Part shown: one piece after another, positions 35,994 through 46,582 of the stretch
Numbering within the stretch: the stretch's first letter is position 1
How the letters are laid out: every line of letters begins with the position of its first letter
DNA from: Comamonadaceae bacterium
GTDB taxonomy: Bacteria; Pseudomonadota; Gammaproteobacteria; Burkholderiales; Burkholderiaceae_C
Direction of reading: 5' to 3'
Length of the DNA stretch: 64,000 bases
Assembly: GCA_027486755.1 (NCBI GenBank)
Contig: JAIXOM010000054.1
Coordinates: forward strand, 207,288 to 271,287
The notes under the pieces: generated by a model
What the model saw: only the letters and a program-made list of their open reading frames with translations
Told to the model about the DNA's origin: nothing
Databases searched by the model: none
Translations under genes and position numbers: made by a program

Positions 35994-36959
35994 TCAGCTG
36001 ATCTGGATATTGCCGGCCTTGATCACCGGCGCCCACAGCTTGAGCTCGTTCTGGATGAACTCCAGGAACCTCTCGGAGCCCAGCGGCATCAAGGTCATGC
36101 CGTAAGCGGGGTCCGACAGGCGGGCGCGCATGCTGGGCTCGTTCAGCAGGCTCAGGATTTCCCGCTCCAGGCGCTGCGTAATGGCCGCTGGCGTGCTGGC
36201 GGGCACCGACATACCGACCCAGGAGACGGCCTGCACGCCGGGCGCAACTTCCGCCAGAGTGGGTACATCGGGATAGACGGACACCCGTTTTTCGCTGGTC
36301 GCTGCCAGGATGCGCACCTTGCCGGCAGCCACCAGCGAGGCGGCGCTGGAAGTCATGACCATGTCCAGCCGACCGCCGAGCATGTCGGTCATGGCGGGGG
36401 CCGGCCCTTTGTAGGGCACGTGCACCATGTCGAGCTTGAGCGACTGCTTGAGCAATTCGGCCGCCAGAAAGCCCGAGGTACCGACGCCGGCCGAGGAGTA
36501 ATTAACCGTGCCTGGCTTGGCGCGCACCATGGCGATGAAGTCCTGCACCGTTTTGGCCGGATGGTCGGTGCGCACCACCATGAACTGAGGAAACACGCCA
36601 ATCAAGGCAATGTGCTTGAAGTCCCGGATCGGGTCGTAGCCCAGCTTGGGGTAGAGCAGCGAGCCCGGTGCAATCGACGAGTTGTAGGTGGCGATGATGG
36701 TGTGGCCATCGCCCGGGGCGCGAGCGCCTTGCTCTGTGCCCAGGGTGGAGCCTGCGCCCGCCCGGTTTTCCAGCACGATGGGCTGCTTAAGGTTCTCGCT
36801 GAGCTTGTCGAGCAGGATGCGCAGGGCCGCCTCGGAGGCGGTGCCCGGTGCAAAAGGCATGATCAGCTTGATGGGCTGGCTGGGATAGCTCTGGGCCCAG
36901 CTGGGCAGGCTGATCAGGGCACCTGCGCTGAGCAGGACCTTACGGCGTTGAAGTGTCAT
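35994..36959 (-). CDS. Tripartite tricarboxylate transporter (Bug) substrate-binding protein
   Basis: The ATG at 36959 has an AAAGG site and gives 321 residues with a signal peptide (QRRKVLLSAGALISLPSWAQS). YPSQPIKLIMPFAPG, the RAGAGSTLG block, FIAMVRAKPGTVNYSSAGVGTSGF and VPYKG are diagnostic of Bug proteins, which are hugely expanded in Burkholderiales. No membrane components are adjacent. It lies 47 bases after the amidase on the same strand. Confidence 0.92.
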   Translation of the reverse strand: MTLQRRKVLLSAGALISLPSWAQSYPSQPIKLIMPFAPGTASEAALRILLDKLSENLKQPIVLENRAGAGSTLGTEQGARAPGDGHTIIATYNSSIAPGSLLYPKLGYDPIRDFKHIALIGVFPQFMVVRTDHPAKTVQDFIAMVRAKPGTVNYSSAGVGTSGFLAAELLKQSLKLDMVHVPYKGPAPAMTDMLGGRLDMVMTSSAASLVAAGKVRILAATSEKRVSVYPDVPTLAEVAPGVQAVSWVGMSVPASTPAAITQRLEREILSLLNEPSMRARLSDPAYGMTLMPLGSERFLEFIQNELKLWAPVIKAGNIQIS

Positions 36960-37006
36960 GGTCTACCTTTCTGAGGAGTTCGAAAATCAAAGCAAGGCCT
37001 GGGCCA

Positions 37007-38353
37007 TCAGCCGCCTTGGGCCGCCAGCGCCGCCTGCAGCCGGCTGTGTACCCAATGCGCGGCCAGCAGAGTGCGGGCATCATCGTCGATGCGTCCGACC
37101 ACCTGCATGGCCAGGGGCAATCCGTGCGGCCCGTAGCCGCCGGTCACCGAAATCGCAGGTCCGTGCATCAGGGTCCAGACCTGGTTCATCGAGGTGTCGC
37201 CCGAGTATTCTTGCCCACGGGGCGCCTCGCCGGTGGCTGCCGGCACGAAGAGCACATCGCATTCGCCCAGCACGTCGCCCAACATCTGCCGGCATTGCCG
37301 GGCCAGGGTCTGCGCTTGCTGGTAGATCTCGCCGGTGACCTGCAGGCCCTTGAGCGTGCGTTCGAGCAGCGCGGGGCGAATCAGATCGGCCTGGCGCTCG
37401 AGCACGTCGGCAAAGCCGCGACTCATCTCAAAGTGAACGACGTTGGTGTGGGCCTGCAACATGCCCTTGAAGGGCTCGGGCAGCACGATCTCACGTACCC
37501 GTGCCCCGGCGGCCCGCAGCATCCGGGCGCAGTCGTCAAAAGCGCGGCGCAGGTGCTCGTCGGTGCGCTCCCATTCATGGGTGCGGCACAAACCGATGGT
37601 GGGCGCCTGGTCCAGAGCGATCGCGTCCTCGGGTAGGCGCAGGGCCGGGAAGCGCGCCATTTCGGCGGCCAAAAACGCCACATCGCGCACATCGCGCGCC
37701 ACCAGACCGACGGTGTCGCAGGAGTCGGCATTGGCCCAGACGCCACGCCGGGGCATCAGGTTGTAACTGGGTTTGTAGCCGGTCACGCCGCAGTAGCCGC
37801 AGGGCCGCACTGTCGAGCCCATGGTTTGGGTGCCGGTGGCAAAGCTGACCATCTGCGCGGCCACCGCTGCCGCCGAGCCGGACGAGGAGCCGCCCGGCGT
37901 GTGTTCCAGGTTCAGCGGATTGCGGGTGCCGTTGGTGGGGAAGGTGGCCAGCTCGGTGGTCACCGTCTTGCCCAGCATCACCGCGCCGGCGCGGCGCAAG
38001 GTGGCCAGCACGGCAGCATCTTGGATTGGCTGGTGGCCGGCAAAGGCGCGGCTGCCGCCTTGCGTGGGCATGTCGTAGGTGTCGAACACATCCTTGACGC
38101 CCACCGTCAGGCCGTGCATGCCGCCTTGTATCGCCAGGTCGTCCAGTGCCTTGGCGCGCGCCATGGCGCCCTCGCGGTGGATATAGGCAAAGGCCTGCAC
38201 CTCGGCCTCGCGTGCTTCGATCTGCTCCAGGCATTGGGCCAGATAGGTCTGCGCCGACAGGCTGCGATTTTGTAAGGCAACAGCCGCTTCAAAGGCGGTT
38301 TTCTGGGGCCAGGTGGCTTCGTGGTTCAGACCATTCCTCTCTTTTCTCAGCAT
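37007..38353 (-). CDS. Amidase signature-family amidase
   Basis: The ATG at 38353 gives 448 residues. The Ser-Ser-Lys triad is present: Lys in GVKDVFDT, Ser in TMGSTVRP and the nucleophile in GGSSSGSAAA. The family includes GatA, amidases and urea-amide hydrolases. No gatB or gatC is adjacent, so a catabolic amidase is likely. A CTG with a better ribosome site (AGAGAGG) lies further inside and could be the true start. It may act with the Bug protein on the same import substrate. Confidence 0.85.
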   Translation of the reverse strand: MLRKERNGLNHEATWPQKTAFEAAVALQNRSLSAQTYLAQCLEQIEAREAEVQAFAYIHREGAMARAKALDDLAIQGGMHGLTVGVKDVFDTYDMPTQGGSRAFAGHQPIQDAAVLATLRRAGAVMLGKTVTTELATFPTNGTRNPLNLEHTPGGSSSGSAAAVAAQMVSFATGTQTMGSTVRPCGYCGVTGYKPSYNLMPRRGVWANADSCDTVGLVARDVRDVAFLAAEMARFPALRLPEDAIALDQAPTIGLCRTHEWERTDEHLRRAFDDCARMLRAAGARVREIVLPEPFKGMLQAHTNVVHFEMSRGFADVLERQADLIRPALLERTLKGLQVTGEIYQQAQTLARQCRQMLGDVLGECDVLFVPAATGEAPRGQEYSGDTSMNQVWTLMHGPAISVTGGYGPHGLPLAMQVVGRIDDDARTLLAAHWVHSRLQAALAAQGG

Positions 38354-38520
38354 GAGTCTGCGCCGCAAGCGGCGCTTAACCCGGGCCGCAGTCTCGCTGA
38401 CTGGGCGCAGGGGTCAAGGGGGTCAAACCCCTAGGTACTGCCGGCCGCGTGGCCAATAGCCCCAGGGCGCAAGTACGCGATGCGGTCTTTGATCGGAATT
38501 AGCGCTTGATCAGCCGCCCT

Positions 38521-38545
38521 ATCGCGCCGAGGGCGGCGCTCCCAC
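38521..38545 (-). repeat. REP-like palindrome, copy 1
   Basis: On the minus strand this 25-base element has a GTGGGAGC head, a stem GCGCCG/CGGCGC with loop CCCT, and a GCGAT tail. It is inverted relative to the copy at 38608, forming a BIME-like pair in the 284-base gap before the SDR gene. The rest of that gap shows no gene. Confidence 0.75.
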
Positions 38546-38607
38546 AAAATTCAGCTGAGGTCGGCGGGTAGTCCCTTACACAGACTGGCCCGCGCTCAGA
38601 AAGGGGG

Positions 38608-38632
38608 GTGGGAGCCGCGCCCTCGCGGCGAT
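38608..38632 (+). repeat. REP-like palindrome, copy 2
   Basis: Head GTGGGAGC, stem CCGCG/CGCGG, loop CCCT, tail GCGAT. The stem differs from copy 1 in compensated positions. It lies six bases from the stop of the SDR gene and may serve as its 3' end. Confidence 0.75.
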
Positions 38633-38637
38633 GGGGC

Positions 38638-39420
38638 TCACAGAAAGTGGGAGCCGCCGTCGACCATCAGCGTCTGGCCGGTGATGAAGTTGGCCCCGTC
38701 CGAGAGCAAGAAGGCCACCGCCCCGGCCACATCGGCCGGCTGCTGGTCGCGCGCAAAAGAGCGGGCTGAGCGGGAGACCTCGCGCAGGCGCTGCATCTGG
38801 ACCTCGTTGTCCAGTACGCCCTCGCTGAGGGTGAAGCCCGGCGCGACGCCATTGACATGGATGTTTGCCGAACCCAGCTCGCGCGCCAAGGCGCGCGTCA
38901 TGGCCAGCACCGCGCCCTTGCTGGCCACATAGTGCAGCATGTAGGGAATGCCTTTGTAGGGCACGCCCGAAATGATGTTGACGATGCGCCCACCGCCTTG
39001 CTGGCGGTAGTGGGGCAGCACGGCGCGGCAGCAGGTCATCAGCCCGAAGACGTTGACGTCAAACAGCGACTTCCAGTCGGCCAGGTCAATCTCCTCGAAG
39101 GGCCTGGGCACGATCGAGGAATAAATGCCGGCGTTGTTGACCAGCCCATCGAGCCCGCCTAGGGCGGCGATGGCGCCGCTGACCATCTCCTCGACGGCTT
39201 GCGGCTGCGAGACGTCGGCGCGCAGGCCAAAGGCCACGCCCCCGGCCGCGCGCACCTCTTCAATCACCCCGGTGGGCGCTTGCAGGTCGGCCACGGCCAC
39301 GGCCGCGCCCTGGCGCGCCAGCTCGATCACGATGGCCCGGCCTATGCCACTGGCCCCGCCGGTGACCAGCACCCGGCGACCGGTCAGCGGCAGCCGCGGG
39401 TCAGGGCGTGCTTCAGTCAT
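38638..39420 (-). CDS. Short-chain dehydrogenase/reductase
   Basis: The 260-residue protein is a classical SDR: TGGASGIG cofactor motif, NNAG, a catalytic Ser (NIISGV) and YVASK. It ends VDGGSHFL, typical of 3-oxoacyl reductase-like enzymes. Its ATG at 39420 overlaps the Rieske oxygenase stop by eight bases, so the two are coupled and may work in sequence on an aromatic or methoxylated compound. Confidence 0.9.
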   Translation of the reverse strand: MTEARPDPRLPLTGRRVLVTGGASGIGRAIVIELARQGAAVAVADLQAPTGVIEEVRAAGGVAFGLRADVSQPQAVEEMVSGAIAALGGLDGLVNNAGIYSSIVPRPFEEIDLADWKSLFDVNVFGLMTCCRAVLPHYRQQGGGRIVNIISGVPYKGIPYMLHYVASKGAVLAMTRALARELGSANIHVNGVAPGFTLSEGVLDNEVQMQRLREVSRSARSFARDQQPADVAGAVAFLLSDGANFITGQTLMVDGGSHFL

Positions 39421-40456
39421 GCTTCGCTCCTGTTGAAGCGCTCGCCGCCGTGGCCAGCGCCTCTTGCTCGATCAGGCGCTGTACCACCCGGCGCGCCGAC
39501 ACCGAACCCAGGTCGGCGCGAACGCTGATTTCTGGCCGGCCCCTCTGGTCGGTCTCGATCAGTTTTTGCTGGGCCTGCAGCACCTCCACATCTTCCATGA
39601 AGGTGGCCAGGATCTGGTCGTGAATGAGCTGGCCCAGCGCCTGATCGTCCTGGTCGAAGCAACGGGTGATGGTCCAGTAGTAGCGGCAGCTGCGCTCGTC
39701 GATGGGCGTGATCGCGTTGATGGAAAACCAGCGCAAGCCCTGGCTGATGTCGTCGCTGCCGGCCGGATAGCCCCGCGCATCGATGGAGACGCTCGAGGGC
39801 GGCTGAAACCGGATCAGCTGCCAGCGGTCTATGGTGTGCAGCCCGCGCACTTTCTTGAACAGCGGCGGCGCGGGCGTGGCCTGCATGATGCGCCGCACAT
39901 GCACCTCATTGCCGATCACCTCGGAGCTCATCGGCGTCTCGGCCACGGCCGCGTTTCCTATGGTGCGGGCATGGACAAAAGTCTCGTGCGTCAGGTCCAG
40001 CAGGTTGTCCACCACCAGCTGATAGTGGGCCTGCACATGCAGGCTGCCACCGACCACGGCCCAGCCGGGCGTGTCGTTGTAGGACAGGTCCGGAATCAGT
40101 GCTTCGTCGGCCAGCGCCGGATCGCCCATCCAGATCCAGACCCAGCGCCACTTCTGCACCACCGGATAGGCCCGGGCGCACAGGGCCGCAGGAACCGTGT
40201 CCTGTCCGGGGATGTGAACGCAGCGCCCTTGGGTATCAAAGCGCAGGCCGTGGTAGCCGCATTGCACCGTGTCGCCGACCAAGCTGCCTTTGGACAGCGC
40301 CGCGCGCCGGTGTGGGCATCGGTCTTCCAGCGCCCTCGGTTGGCCATCTTCGGTGCGGTAGAGCACCACCGGCTCGCCAGTGATCCAGCGCTGCGTCAAC
40401 TGACGCGTCACTTCATCGGGCTGGGCTGCGACGTACCAGCAATTTTTCAAAAACAT
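39413..40456 (-). CDS. Rieske non-haem iron oxygenase, VanA-like
   Basis: The 347-residue protein has the Rieske site C47PH49 and C66GYH69, and the mononuclear iron site in DNLLDLTHETFVH. It resembles vanillate O-demethylase and related ring-hydroxylating oxygenase alpha subunits. No reductase or ferredoxin partner is in the window, so electrons must come from elsewhere. It is coupled to the SDR downstream. O-demethylation is a reasonable guess only. Confidence 0.9.
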   Translation of the reverse strand: MFLKNCWYVAAQPDEVTRQLTQRWITGEPVVLYRTEDGQPRALEDRCPHRRAALSKGSLVGDTVQCGYHGLRFDTQGRCVHIPGQDTVPAALCARAYPVVQKWRWVWIWMGDPALADEALIPDLSYNDTPGWAVVGGSLHVQAHYQLVVDNLLDLTHETFVHARTIGNAAVAETPMSSEVIGNEVHVRRIMQATPAPPLFKKVRGLHTIDRWQLIRFQPPSSVSIDARGYPAGSDDISQGLRWFSINAITPIDERSCRYYWTITRCFDQDDQALGQLIHDQILATFMEDVEVLQAQQKLIETDQRGRPEISVRADLGSVSARRVVQRLIEQEALATAASASTGAKHD

Positions 40457-40515
40457 CTTCAGCTCCGTGTTCGACGGTATTCGTTCATGAGGAGGGGCCC
40501 GGGCGGGCGAGTCGC

Positions 40516-41901
40516 TCAGCCGCGCATCAGCGCTTCGATCTCGTCAGCGTCTACCGGCACCTCGCGGGTGAGCAGCTCGCAGCCCTTGGCGTTGACCAGC
40601 GCGTCGTCTTCGATGCGGATGCCGATGTTCCAGAACTCGCGCGGCACGCCCTTGGCCGGCCGCACATACAGACCGGGCTCGACCGTCAGCACCATGCCCG
40701 GGCGCAGGATACGACTAGGCCGGCGGGTGATTTTTTGGCCGGTGGCGTCGGTTTCCTCGCGCGGCCGGCTGCCCGGCTCGGTGTAGTCGCCGCAGTCGTG
40801 AACGTCCATGCCCATCCAGTGGCCGGTGCGGTGCATGTAGAACTGGCGATAGGCGCCCGAGGCGATCACGTCCTCAACCCGGCCGTGTTTCTTGCGATCG
40901 AGCAGGCCCACATCGAGCATGCCCTGGGCCAGCACTTGGACCGCCGCATCGTGCGGCGCCATGAAGCGCCGGCCCGGCCGGGTGGCGGCAATCGCCGCCA
41001 CTTGCGCAGCCAGCACGATGTCATAGAGCTGGCGCTGGGCTGGGCTGAAGCGCCCGCCTGCCGGGAAGGTGCGGGTGATATCGCTGGCGTAGCCGTCGAG
41101 CTCGCAGCCGGCGTCGATCAGGCACAGCTCATCGGCCCTCAGGCGTGCATCGGCGGCGCGGTAGTGCAGCACGCAGGCATTGGCACCAGCGGCCACGATG
41201 CTGGTGTAGGCTGGGAACTGCGAGCCATGGCGGCGGAACTCATGCAGCAGCTCGGCCTCCAGGTGGTACTCACGTGCATCGCGCCCGGCGCGCAGCATGG
41301 CGGCCGAGGTTTGCATGGCCCGCACATGGGCGCTCGCAGAAATTTGGCCGGCCCGCCGCAGGATGGCCTGCTCATGCTTGTCTTTGAACAGGCGCATCTC
41401 GTCGAGCAGCAGGCACAGATCGTGTTGGCTGCGCGGGCATTCGGTGCCCATGCGCACCTTGGCCCGCACAGCGCCTAGCCAGCCGTCGATTTGCACCTGC
41501 AGCCCTTTGTGGGTGGCAAAGGGAAACCACAGCGCCGGCTGATTGCCGAGCAAGCGTGGCATCAGCTCGTTCAGTTTGTCGACGCTCAAAGCCTCGTCCA
41601 CACCGAGGGCCGCAGGCGCCGCCTTGGGCCCCAGGCGTATGCCGTCCCAGATCTCGCGCTCGAGATCCTTGGGTTGGCACAGCAAGGTGGTCTTGCCGCT
41701 GGCCTCGATCAGCAGCCAGGCATTGGGTTCCTCAAAGCCCGTCAGGTAGTAAAAGTAGCTGTCGTGCCGGTAGGGGAAGTGGCTGTCCCGGTTGCGCGCG
41801 ACTTCTGGCGCTGTCGGCAGCAAGGCGATACCGCCACCGGCGGCGCGCAGGGCGCGGGCCACGGCCGCGCGGCGGCGTGCGTGTACGGAAGTTTGGATCA
41901 A
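40516..41901 (-). CDS. pepP: Xaa-Pro aminopeptidase P
   Basis: The gene starts at TTG 41901 with an AGGAG site and encodes 461 residues. The N-terminal AMP_N domain (RNRDSHFPYRHDSYFYYLTGF) and metallopeptidase M24 domain are clear. Metal ligands lie in DAGCELDGYASDITRTFP, HRTGHWMGMDVHD, TVEPGLY and RIEDD. It removes N-terminal residues before Pro. Ubiquinone biosynthesis genes often lie beside pepP but are not seen here. Confidence 0.94.
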   Translation of the reverse strand: MIQTSVHARRRAAVARALRAAGGGIALLPTAPEVARNRDSHFPYRHDSYFYYLTGFEEPNAWLLIEASGKTTLLCQPKDLEREIWDGIRLGPKAAPAALGVDEALSVDKLNELMPRLLGNQPALWFPFATHKGLQVQIDGWLGAVRAKVRMGTECPRSQHDLCLLLDEMRLFKDKHEQAILRRAGQISASAHVRAMQTSAAMLRAGRDAREYHLEAELLHEFRRHGSQFPAYTSIVAAGANACVLHYRAADARLRADELCLIDAGCELDGYASDITRTFPAGGRFSPAQRQLYDIVLAAQVAAIAATRPGRRFMAPHDAAVQVLAQGMLDVGLLDRKKHGRVEDVIASGAYRQFYMHRTGHWMGMDVHDCGDYTEPGSRPREETDATGQKITRRPSRILRPGMVLTVEPGLYVRPAKGVPREFWNIGIRIEDDALVNAKGCELLTREVPVDADEIEALMRG

Positions 41902-41968
41902 GGGGCCGCTCCTCTGTTATTACCGGAGATTCTAGGAGGCCCATGGAACACCGCCTAAGATATGGGCC

Positions 41969-42346
41969 ATGTCTTCCATTCTCGGTACCGTTCTCGCCAA
42001 CATCCCCTGGGGCCAGGTGGTCGAATCGGCCCCCAAGATCGCCCAGGGGGCCGGCCGTCTCTGGGAAACCGTGCGCAAGCGGGGCGATCCCGCGCAGGCG
42101 CCAGCGCAAGACGAGCCCGAAGGGCCGTCGGAGCTGCAGTTGCTGCAGGCGCAGGTGCAGTCCCAGGCCGCGCAATTGCAGTCGCTGGAGGGCGAAATGC
42201 GCGCCACGGCTCAGCTGGTCAAAGACCTGGCTGAACAAAATGCCATGTTGGTTGAGCGCATGCAGACCCTGCAGCGTCATTCGCGCTGGGCCTTGGGCGC
42301 CGCGGCACTGCTGGCCTTGGCTCTTGCAGCGCTCGTGCTGAGTTAG
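41969..42346 (+). CDS. Small coiled-coil protein with C-terminal membrane helix
   Basis: The 125-residue protein has a hydrophilic coiled coil (about 55-100; ELQLLQAQVQSQAAQLQSLEGEM and QLVKDLAEQNAMLVERMQTLQ) and a single C-terminal hydrophobic helix (ALGAAALLALALAALVL). It would be tail-anchored in the inner membrane. I do not recognise a named family. It is alone on the plus strand between pepP and murU. Its function is unknown. Confidence 0.72.
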   Translation: MSSILGTVLANIPWGQVVESAPKIAQGAGRLWETVRKRGDPAQAPAQDEPEGPSELQLLQAQVQSQAAQLQSLEGEMRATAQLVKDLAEQNAMLVERMQTLQRHSRWALGAAALLALALAALVLS

Positions 42347-42494
42347 CGCGGCCCGCAGCCGCACACTCGGGCGGCTAGCGCTCGGGCCCAAGTGGTGAGC
42401 CTCAGAAAGGCGAGGAAGACACCTGAAACAAAGACTTGGCACCAACAGCAAGCGGTCAAAGCCGCTTCTGGGCTAAACCGTTTAGCTACTGAGC

Positions 42495-43208
42495 TTAGCC
42501 ATTGAGCTCGGCCAGCCTTTCGGGGGTGCCCACATCGGTCCAGGGGCCGGTGTAGACCTCGGCGCTGACCTGCGCACTGTCCATCGCTTGGCGCAGCATC
42601 GGGGCCAGTGCGGCCTTGAGTCCTTGCGGGTTGCCTTGGGGCAGTGCATTAAAGAAGCGGCGTTTGTAGAGGGCGACGGTGCTGAAGGTGTAGCGGGGCA
42701 GATGGGTGTCGGTGGGCAGGTTGAGCGCCAGGCCTTGGGCGCTCAAACCAAAATCGCCGCGCCGGTTGTGCTCGGGGTTGGGCACCAGCCACAGGTGGGC
42801 CAGTGCGCTGCTCTGAACAAACCCTTGCACTGCCTGCGCCGAGAATGTGAATTCGGGCATGAACACATCGCCGGCCACCACCCAAAACACATCGGCCAAT
42901 TCAGGCAGCGCGCGGGCAATGCCGCCGGCGGTTTCCAGCGCATCGCCAAAATCTCGCCCCTCGTGGGAATATTGAATTTGGCAGCCCAGCTCCGTCGCCA
43001 GGGGGCGCAGATGGGGTTCGATCTGCTCGCCCAGCCAGGCGGTGTTGATCATCAAGTCGCTCACGCCAGCAGCAGCCAGGGCGCGCAAATGCCAGGCGAT
43101 CAATGGCTGCCCGCGCACATGTAGCAAGGGTTTTGGACAACGATCTGTCAACGGTCGCATTCTCTGTCCTCGCCCGGCGGCGAGGATCATGGCTTGAGCA
43201 GGGCGCAT
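42495..43208 (-). CDS. murU: Nucleotidyltransferase, MurU-like
   Basis: The ATG at 43208 gives 237 residues. The nucleotidyltransferase signature AAGRGQRMRPLTDRCPKPLLHV and VVAGDVFM lie in the N-terminal half. It resembles N-acetylmuramate-1-phosphate uridylyltransferase of the peptidoglycan recycling bypass. Its usual partner amgK is not next to it; the adjacent divergent gene is tkt. It may also be a generic sugar-phosphate nucleotidyltransferase. Confidence 0.82.
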   Translation of the reverse strand: MRPAQAMILAAGRGQRMRPLTDRCPKPLLHVRGQPLIAWHLRALAAAGVSDLMINTAWLGEQIEPHLRPLATELGCQIQYSHEGRDFGDALETAGGIARALPELADVFWVVAGDVFMPEFTFSAQAVQGFVQSSALAHLWLVPNPEHNRRGDFGLSAQGLALNLPTDTHLPRYTFSTVALYKRRFFNALPQGNPQGLKAALAPMLRQAMDSAQVSAEVYTGPWTDVGTPERLAELNG

Positions 43209-43342
43209 GGCAATCGAGGTCAGCACTGAGCGGATGAAAATTTTTGACCAGTTTAGGCCAATGCTGCACGCTGCCATTTGGGCTGGCCTGCTGATAAAGC
43301 TAAACTTAAAAGTCTTTTTGCCCCCCACCCCCCGGAGTTCAG

Positions 43343-45376
43343 ATGGCCAATCCCCAGATGATGGCAGGCGCTATTCGCGCGCTTGCCATGGACGCAGTTC
43401 AACAAGCCAACTCGGGACATCCGGGCGCGCCCATGGGCATGGCCGATATGGCCGTCGCCTTGTGGGGCCGGCACCTTAGGCACAACCCCGGCAATCCTCA
43501 TTGGGCCGACCGCGACCGCTTCGTGCTGTCCAACGGCCACGGCTCCATGCTTATTTATGCCTTGCTGCACCTGACGGGCTACGACTTGCCCATGCAGGAA
43601 CTGCGCAACTTCCGCCAGTTGCACAGCAAGACGGCCGGCCACCCCGAGTTCGGCATCACACCCGGCGTGGAGACCACCACCGGCCCGCTGGGCCAGGGCA
43701 TCACCAATGCGGTGGGCATGGCGCTGGCCGAAAAGCTGTTGGCCAGCGAATTCAACCGCCCCGGCCACGCCATCGTCGACCACCACACCTATGTCTTCCT
43801 GGGCGACGGCTGCCTGATGGAAGGCATCTCGCATGAGGCCTGCGCGCTGGCCGGCGCCTGGAAATTGAACAAGCTCGTGGCGCTCTACGACGACAACGGT
43901 ATCTCGATCGACGGCCAGGTTGCGCCCTGGTTCATCGACAACACGCCCCAGCGCTTTGCCGCCTACGGCTGGAACGTGATTGGCCCCATCGACGGCCATA
44001 ACGCGAACGCGGTCGATGCCGCCATTGCCCAGGCTAAGAAGTGCGCCGACAAGCCCACCTTGATCGTGTGCAAGACCGCCATTGGCAAGGGTTCGCCCAA
44101 CCGCGCGAACACCGCCAAGGCCCACGGCGAGCCGCTGGGCGCCGAAGAGATCAAGCTCACCCGCGAGGCCATAGGCTGGTCGCATGAGCCCTTCACGGTG
44201 CCCGCCGAGGTCTATGCCGGCTGGGATGCCAAGGCCCAGGGCGCGGCGAACGAAGCGCAGTGGAATGAGCGCTTTGCCGCCTACCAGGCCGCGTTCCCGG
44301 AACTGGCCGCCGAATACACCCGCCGCATGGCGGGCGACCTGCCCAAGAACTTTGCCGACGTGGCCGTGGCCGCCGTGCAAAGCGCACACGAGAAGGCCGA
44401 GACCGTGGCCAGCCGCAAGGCCAGCCAGATCGCGCTCGAATTCTTCACTGCAGCGCTGCCTGAGATGCTGGGTGGCTCAGCCGACCTCACCGGCTCCAAC
44501 CTCACCAACACCAAGAGCACGCCCAACCTGCGCTTTGACGCCAGCGGCGCGGTGGTCAAGAACGAAGCCGGCCAGGGAGGCCGCCACATCAACTACGGCG
44601 TGCGCGAATTCGGTATGGCCGCCATCATGAACGGTGTGGCCCTGCACGGCGGTTACATCCCCTACGGCGGCACCTTCCTGACCTTCAGCGATTACAGTCG
44701 CAACGCGATCCGCATGGCCGCGCTGATGAAGACCCGCGTGGTGCATGTGTTCACCCACGACTCCATCGGCCTGGGCGAGGACGGCCCCACCCACCAGTCC
44801 ATCGAGCATGCCGCCAGCCTGCGCCTGATTCCCAACCTGGACGTCTGGCGTCCCGCCGACACCACCGAAACAGCCGTGGCTTGGGCAGTCGCCCTGGCCA
44901 ATAAACACAGGCCCACGGCCTTGCTGCTCTCGCGTCAGAACCTGCCGTATGCGCCCAAGCAGGACGCCGACCTGATCACCCGCGGCGCCTATGTGCTGGC
45001 CGAGCCGGCCGAGGTGGGTTTGAAGAAAAAAGCCCAGGCCGTCCTCATCGCGACGGGCTCCGAGGTGCAACTGGCGCTCAAGGCGCAGGAGCTGCTGGCC
45101 AAAGAGCACAAGATTGCGGTGCGCGTGGTCTCCATGCCCAGCACCACCGCCTTCGACCGTCAAAGCAGCGCCTACAAGAGCGAAGTGCTGCCTGCAGGCC
45201 TGCCCCGCGTTGTGGTGGAGATGGGCAGCACGGACGGCTGGTGGAAGTATGGCTGCGCCGCTGTGGTCGGCATCGACACCTACGGCGAATCGGCGCCCGC
45301 GCCTGTGCTGTTCAAGCACTTTGGCTTCACGCCCGAGAACGTGGCTGACACCGTGAGGGCTGTCCTGCGCAAATAA
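43343..45376 (+). CDS. tkt: Transketolase
   Basis: The ATG at 43343 has a GGAG site and gives 677 residues, standard for transketolase. The TPP-binding [13 protein letters not shown]...[23 protein letters not shown] and the C-terminal [14 protein letters not shown] segments are present. It moves two-carbon units in the pentose phosphate and Calvin cycles. It is followed by gap, 161 bases downstream, after a REP pair. Confidence 0.96.
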   Translation: MANPQMMAGAIRALAMDAVQQANSGHPGAPMGMADMAVALWGRHLRHNPGNPHWADRDRFVLSNGHGSMLIYALLHLTGYDLPMQELRNFRQLHSKTAGHPEFGITPGVETTTGPLGQGITNAVGMALAEKLLASEFNRPGHAIVDHHTYVFLGDGCLMEGISHEACALAGAWKLNKLVALYDDNGISIDGQVAPWFIDNTPQRFAAYGWNVIGPIDGHNANAVDAAIAQAKKCADKPTLIVCKTAIGKGSPNRANTAKAHGEPLGAEEIKLTREAIGWSHEPFTVPAEVYAGWDAKAQGAANEAQWNERFAAYQAAFPELAAEYTRRMAGDLPKNFADVAVAAVQSAHEKAETVASRKASQIALEFFTAALPEMLGGSADLTGSNLTNTKSTPNLRFDASGAVVKNEAGQGGRHINYGVREFGMAAIMNGVALHGGYIPYGGTFLTFSDYSRNAIRMAALMKTRVVHVFTHDSIGLGEDGPTHQSIEHAASLRLIPNLDVWRPADTTETAVAWAVALANKHRPTALLLSRQNLPYAPKQDADLITRGAYVLAEPAEVGLKKKAQAVLIATGSEVQLALKAQELLAKEHKIAVRVVSMPSTTAFDRQSSAYKSEVLPAGLPRVVVEMGSTDGWWKYGCAAVVGIDTYGESAPAPVLFKHFGFTPENVADTVRAVLRK

Positions 45377-45398
45377 GTTGGGCCGCGCATGATCGAGT

Positions 45399-45426
45399 CC
45401 GCATCGCGCCGGGGCGGCGCTCCTAC
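45399..45426 (-). repeat. REP-like palindrome, copy 3
   Basis: On the minus strand: GTAGGAGC head, stem GCGCCG/CGGCGC, loop CCC, tail GCGATGCGG. It is inverted relative to copy 4, giving a BIME-like pair between tkt and gap. Confidence 0.78.
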
Positions 45427-45452
45427 AACGCTGCGCTGCCCTGATGAGGGTT

Positions 45453-45481
45453 GTGGGAGCCGCGCCTTCGCGGCGATACGG
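45453..45481 (+). repeat. REP-like palindrome, copy 4
   Basis: GTGGGAGC head, stem CCGCG/CGCGG, loop CCTT, tail GCGATACGG. It is 26 bases from copy 3 and in opposite orientation. It may end or attenuate tkt transcripts before gap. Confidence 0.78.
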
Positions 45482-45534
45482 TCTTGCCGGGCGCAGCAGC
45501 CCTCAGATTTTTTCTAGTCTCATCTAAGGAGTAA

Positions 45535-46536
<1,002 letters not shown>

Positions 46537-46553
46537 GCGGCTCTTACGATGAA

Positions 46554-46580
46554 ACAACGCCCGGCGCTGCCGGGCGTTGT
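46554..46580 (+). terminator. Intrinsic terminator of gap
   Basis: A 12-base-pair stem (ACAACGCCCGGC, loop GCT, GCCGGGCGTTGT) is followed by GTTTAGG, a short T-rich tail. It lies 17 bases after the gap stop and two bases before the convergent NTF2-like gene. Confidence 0.82.
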
Positions 46581-46582
46581 GT

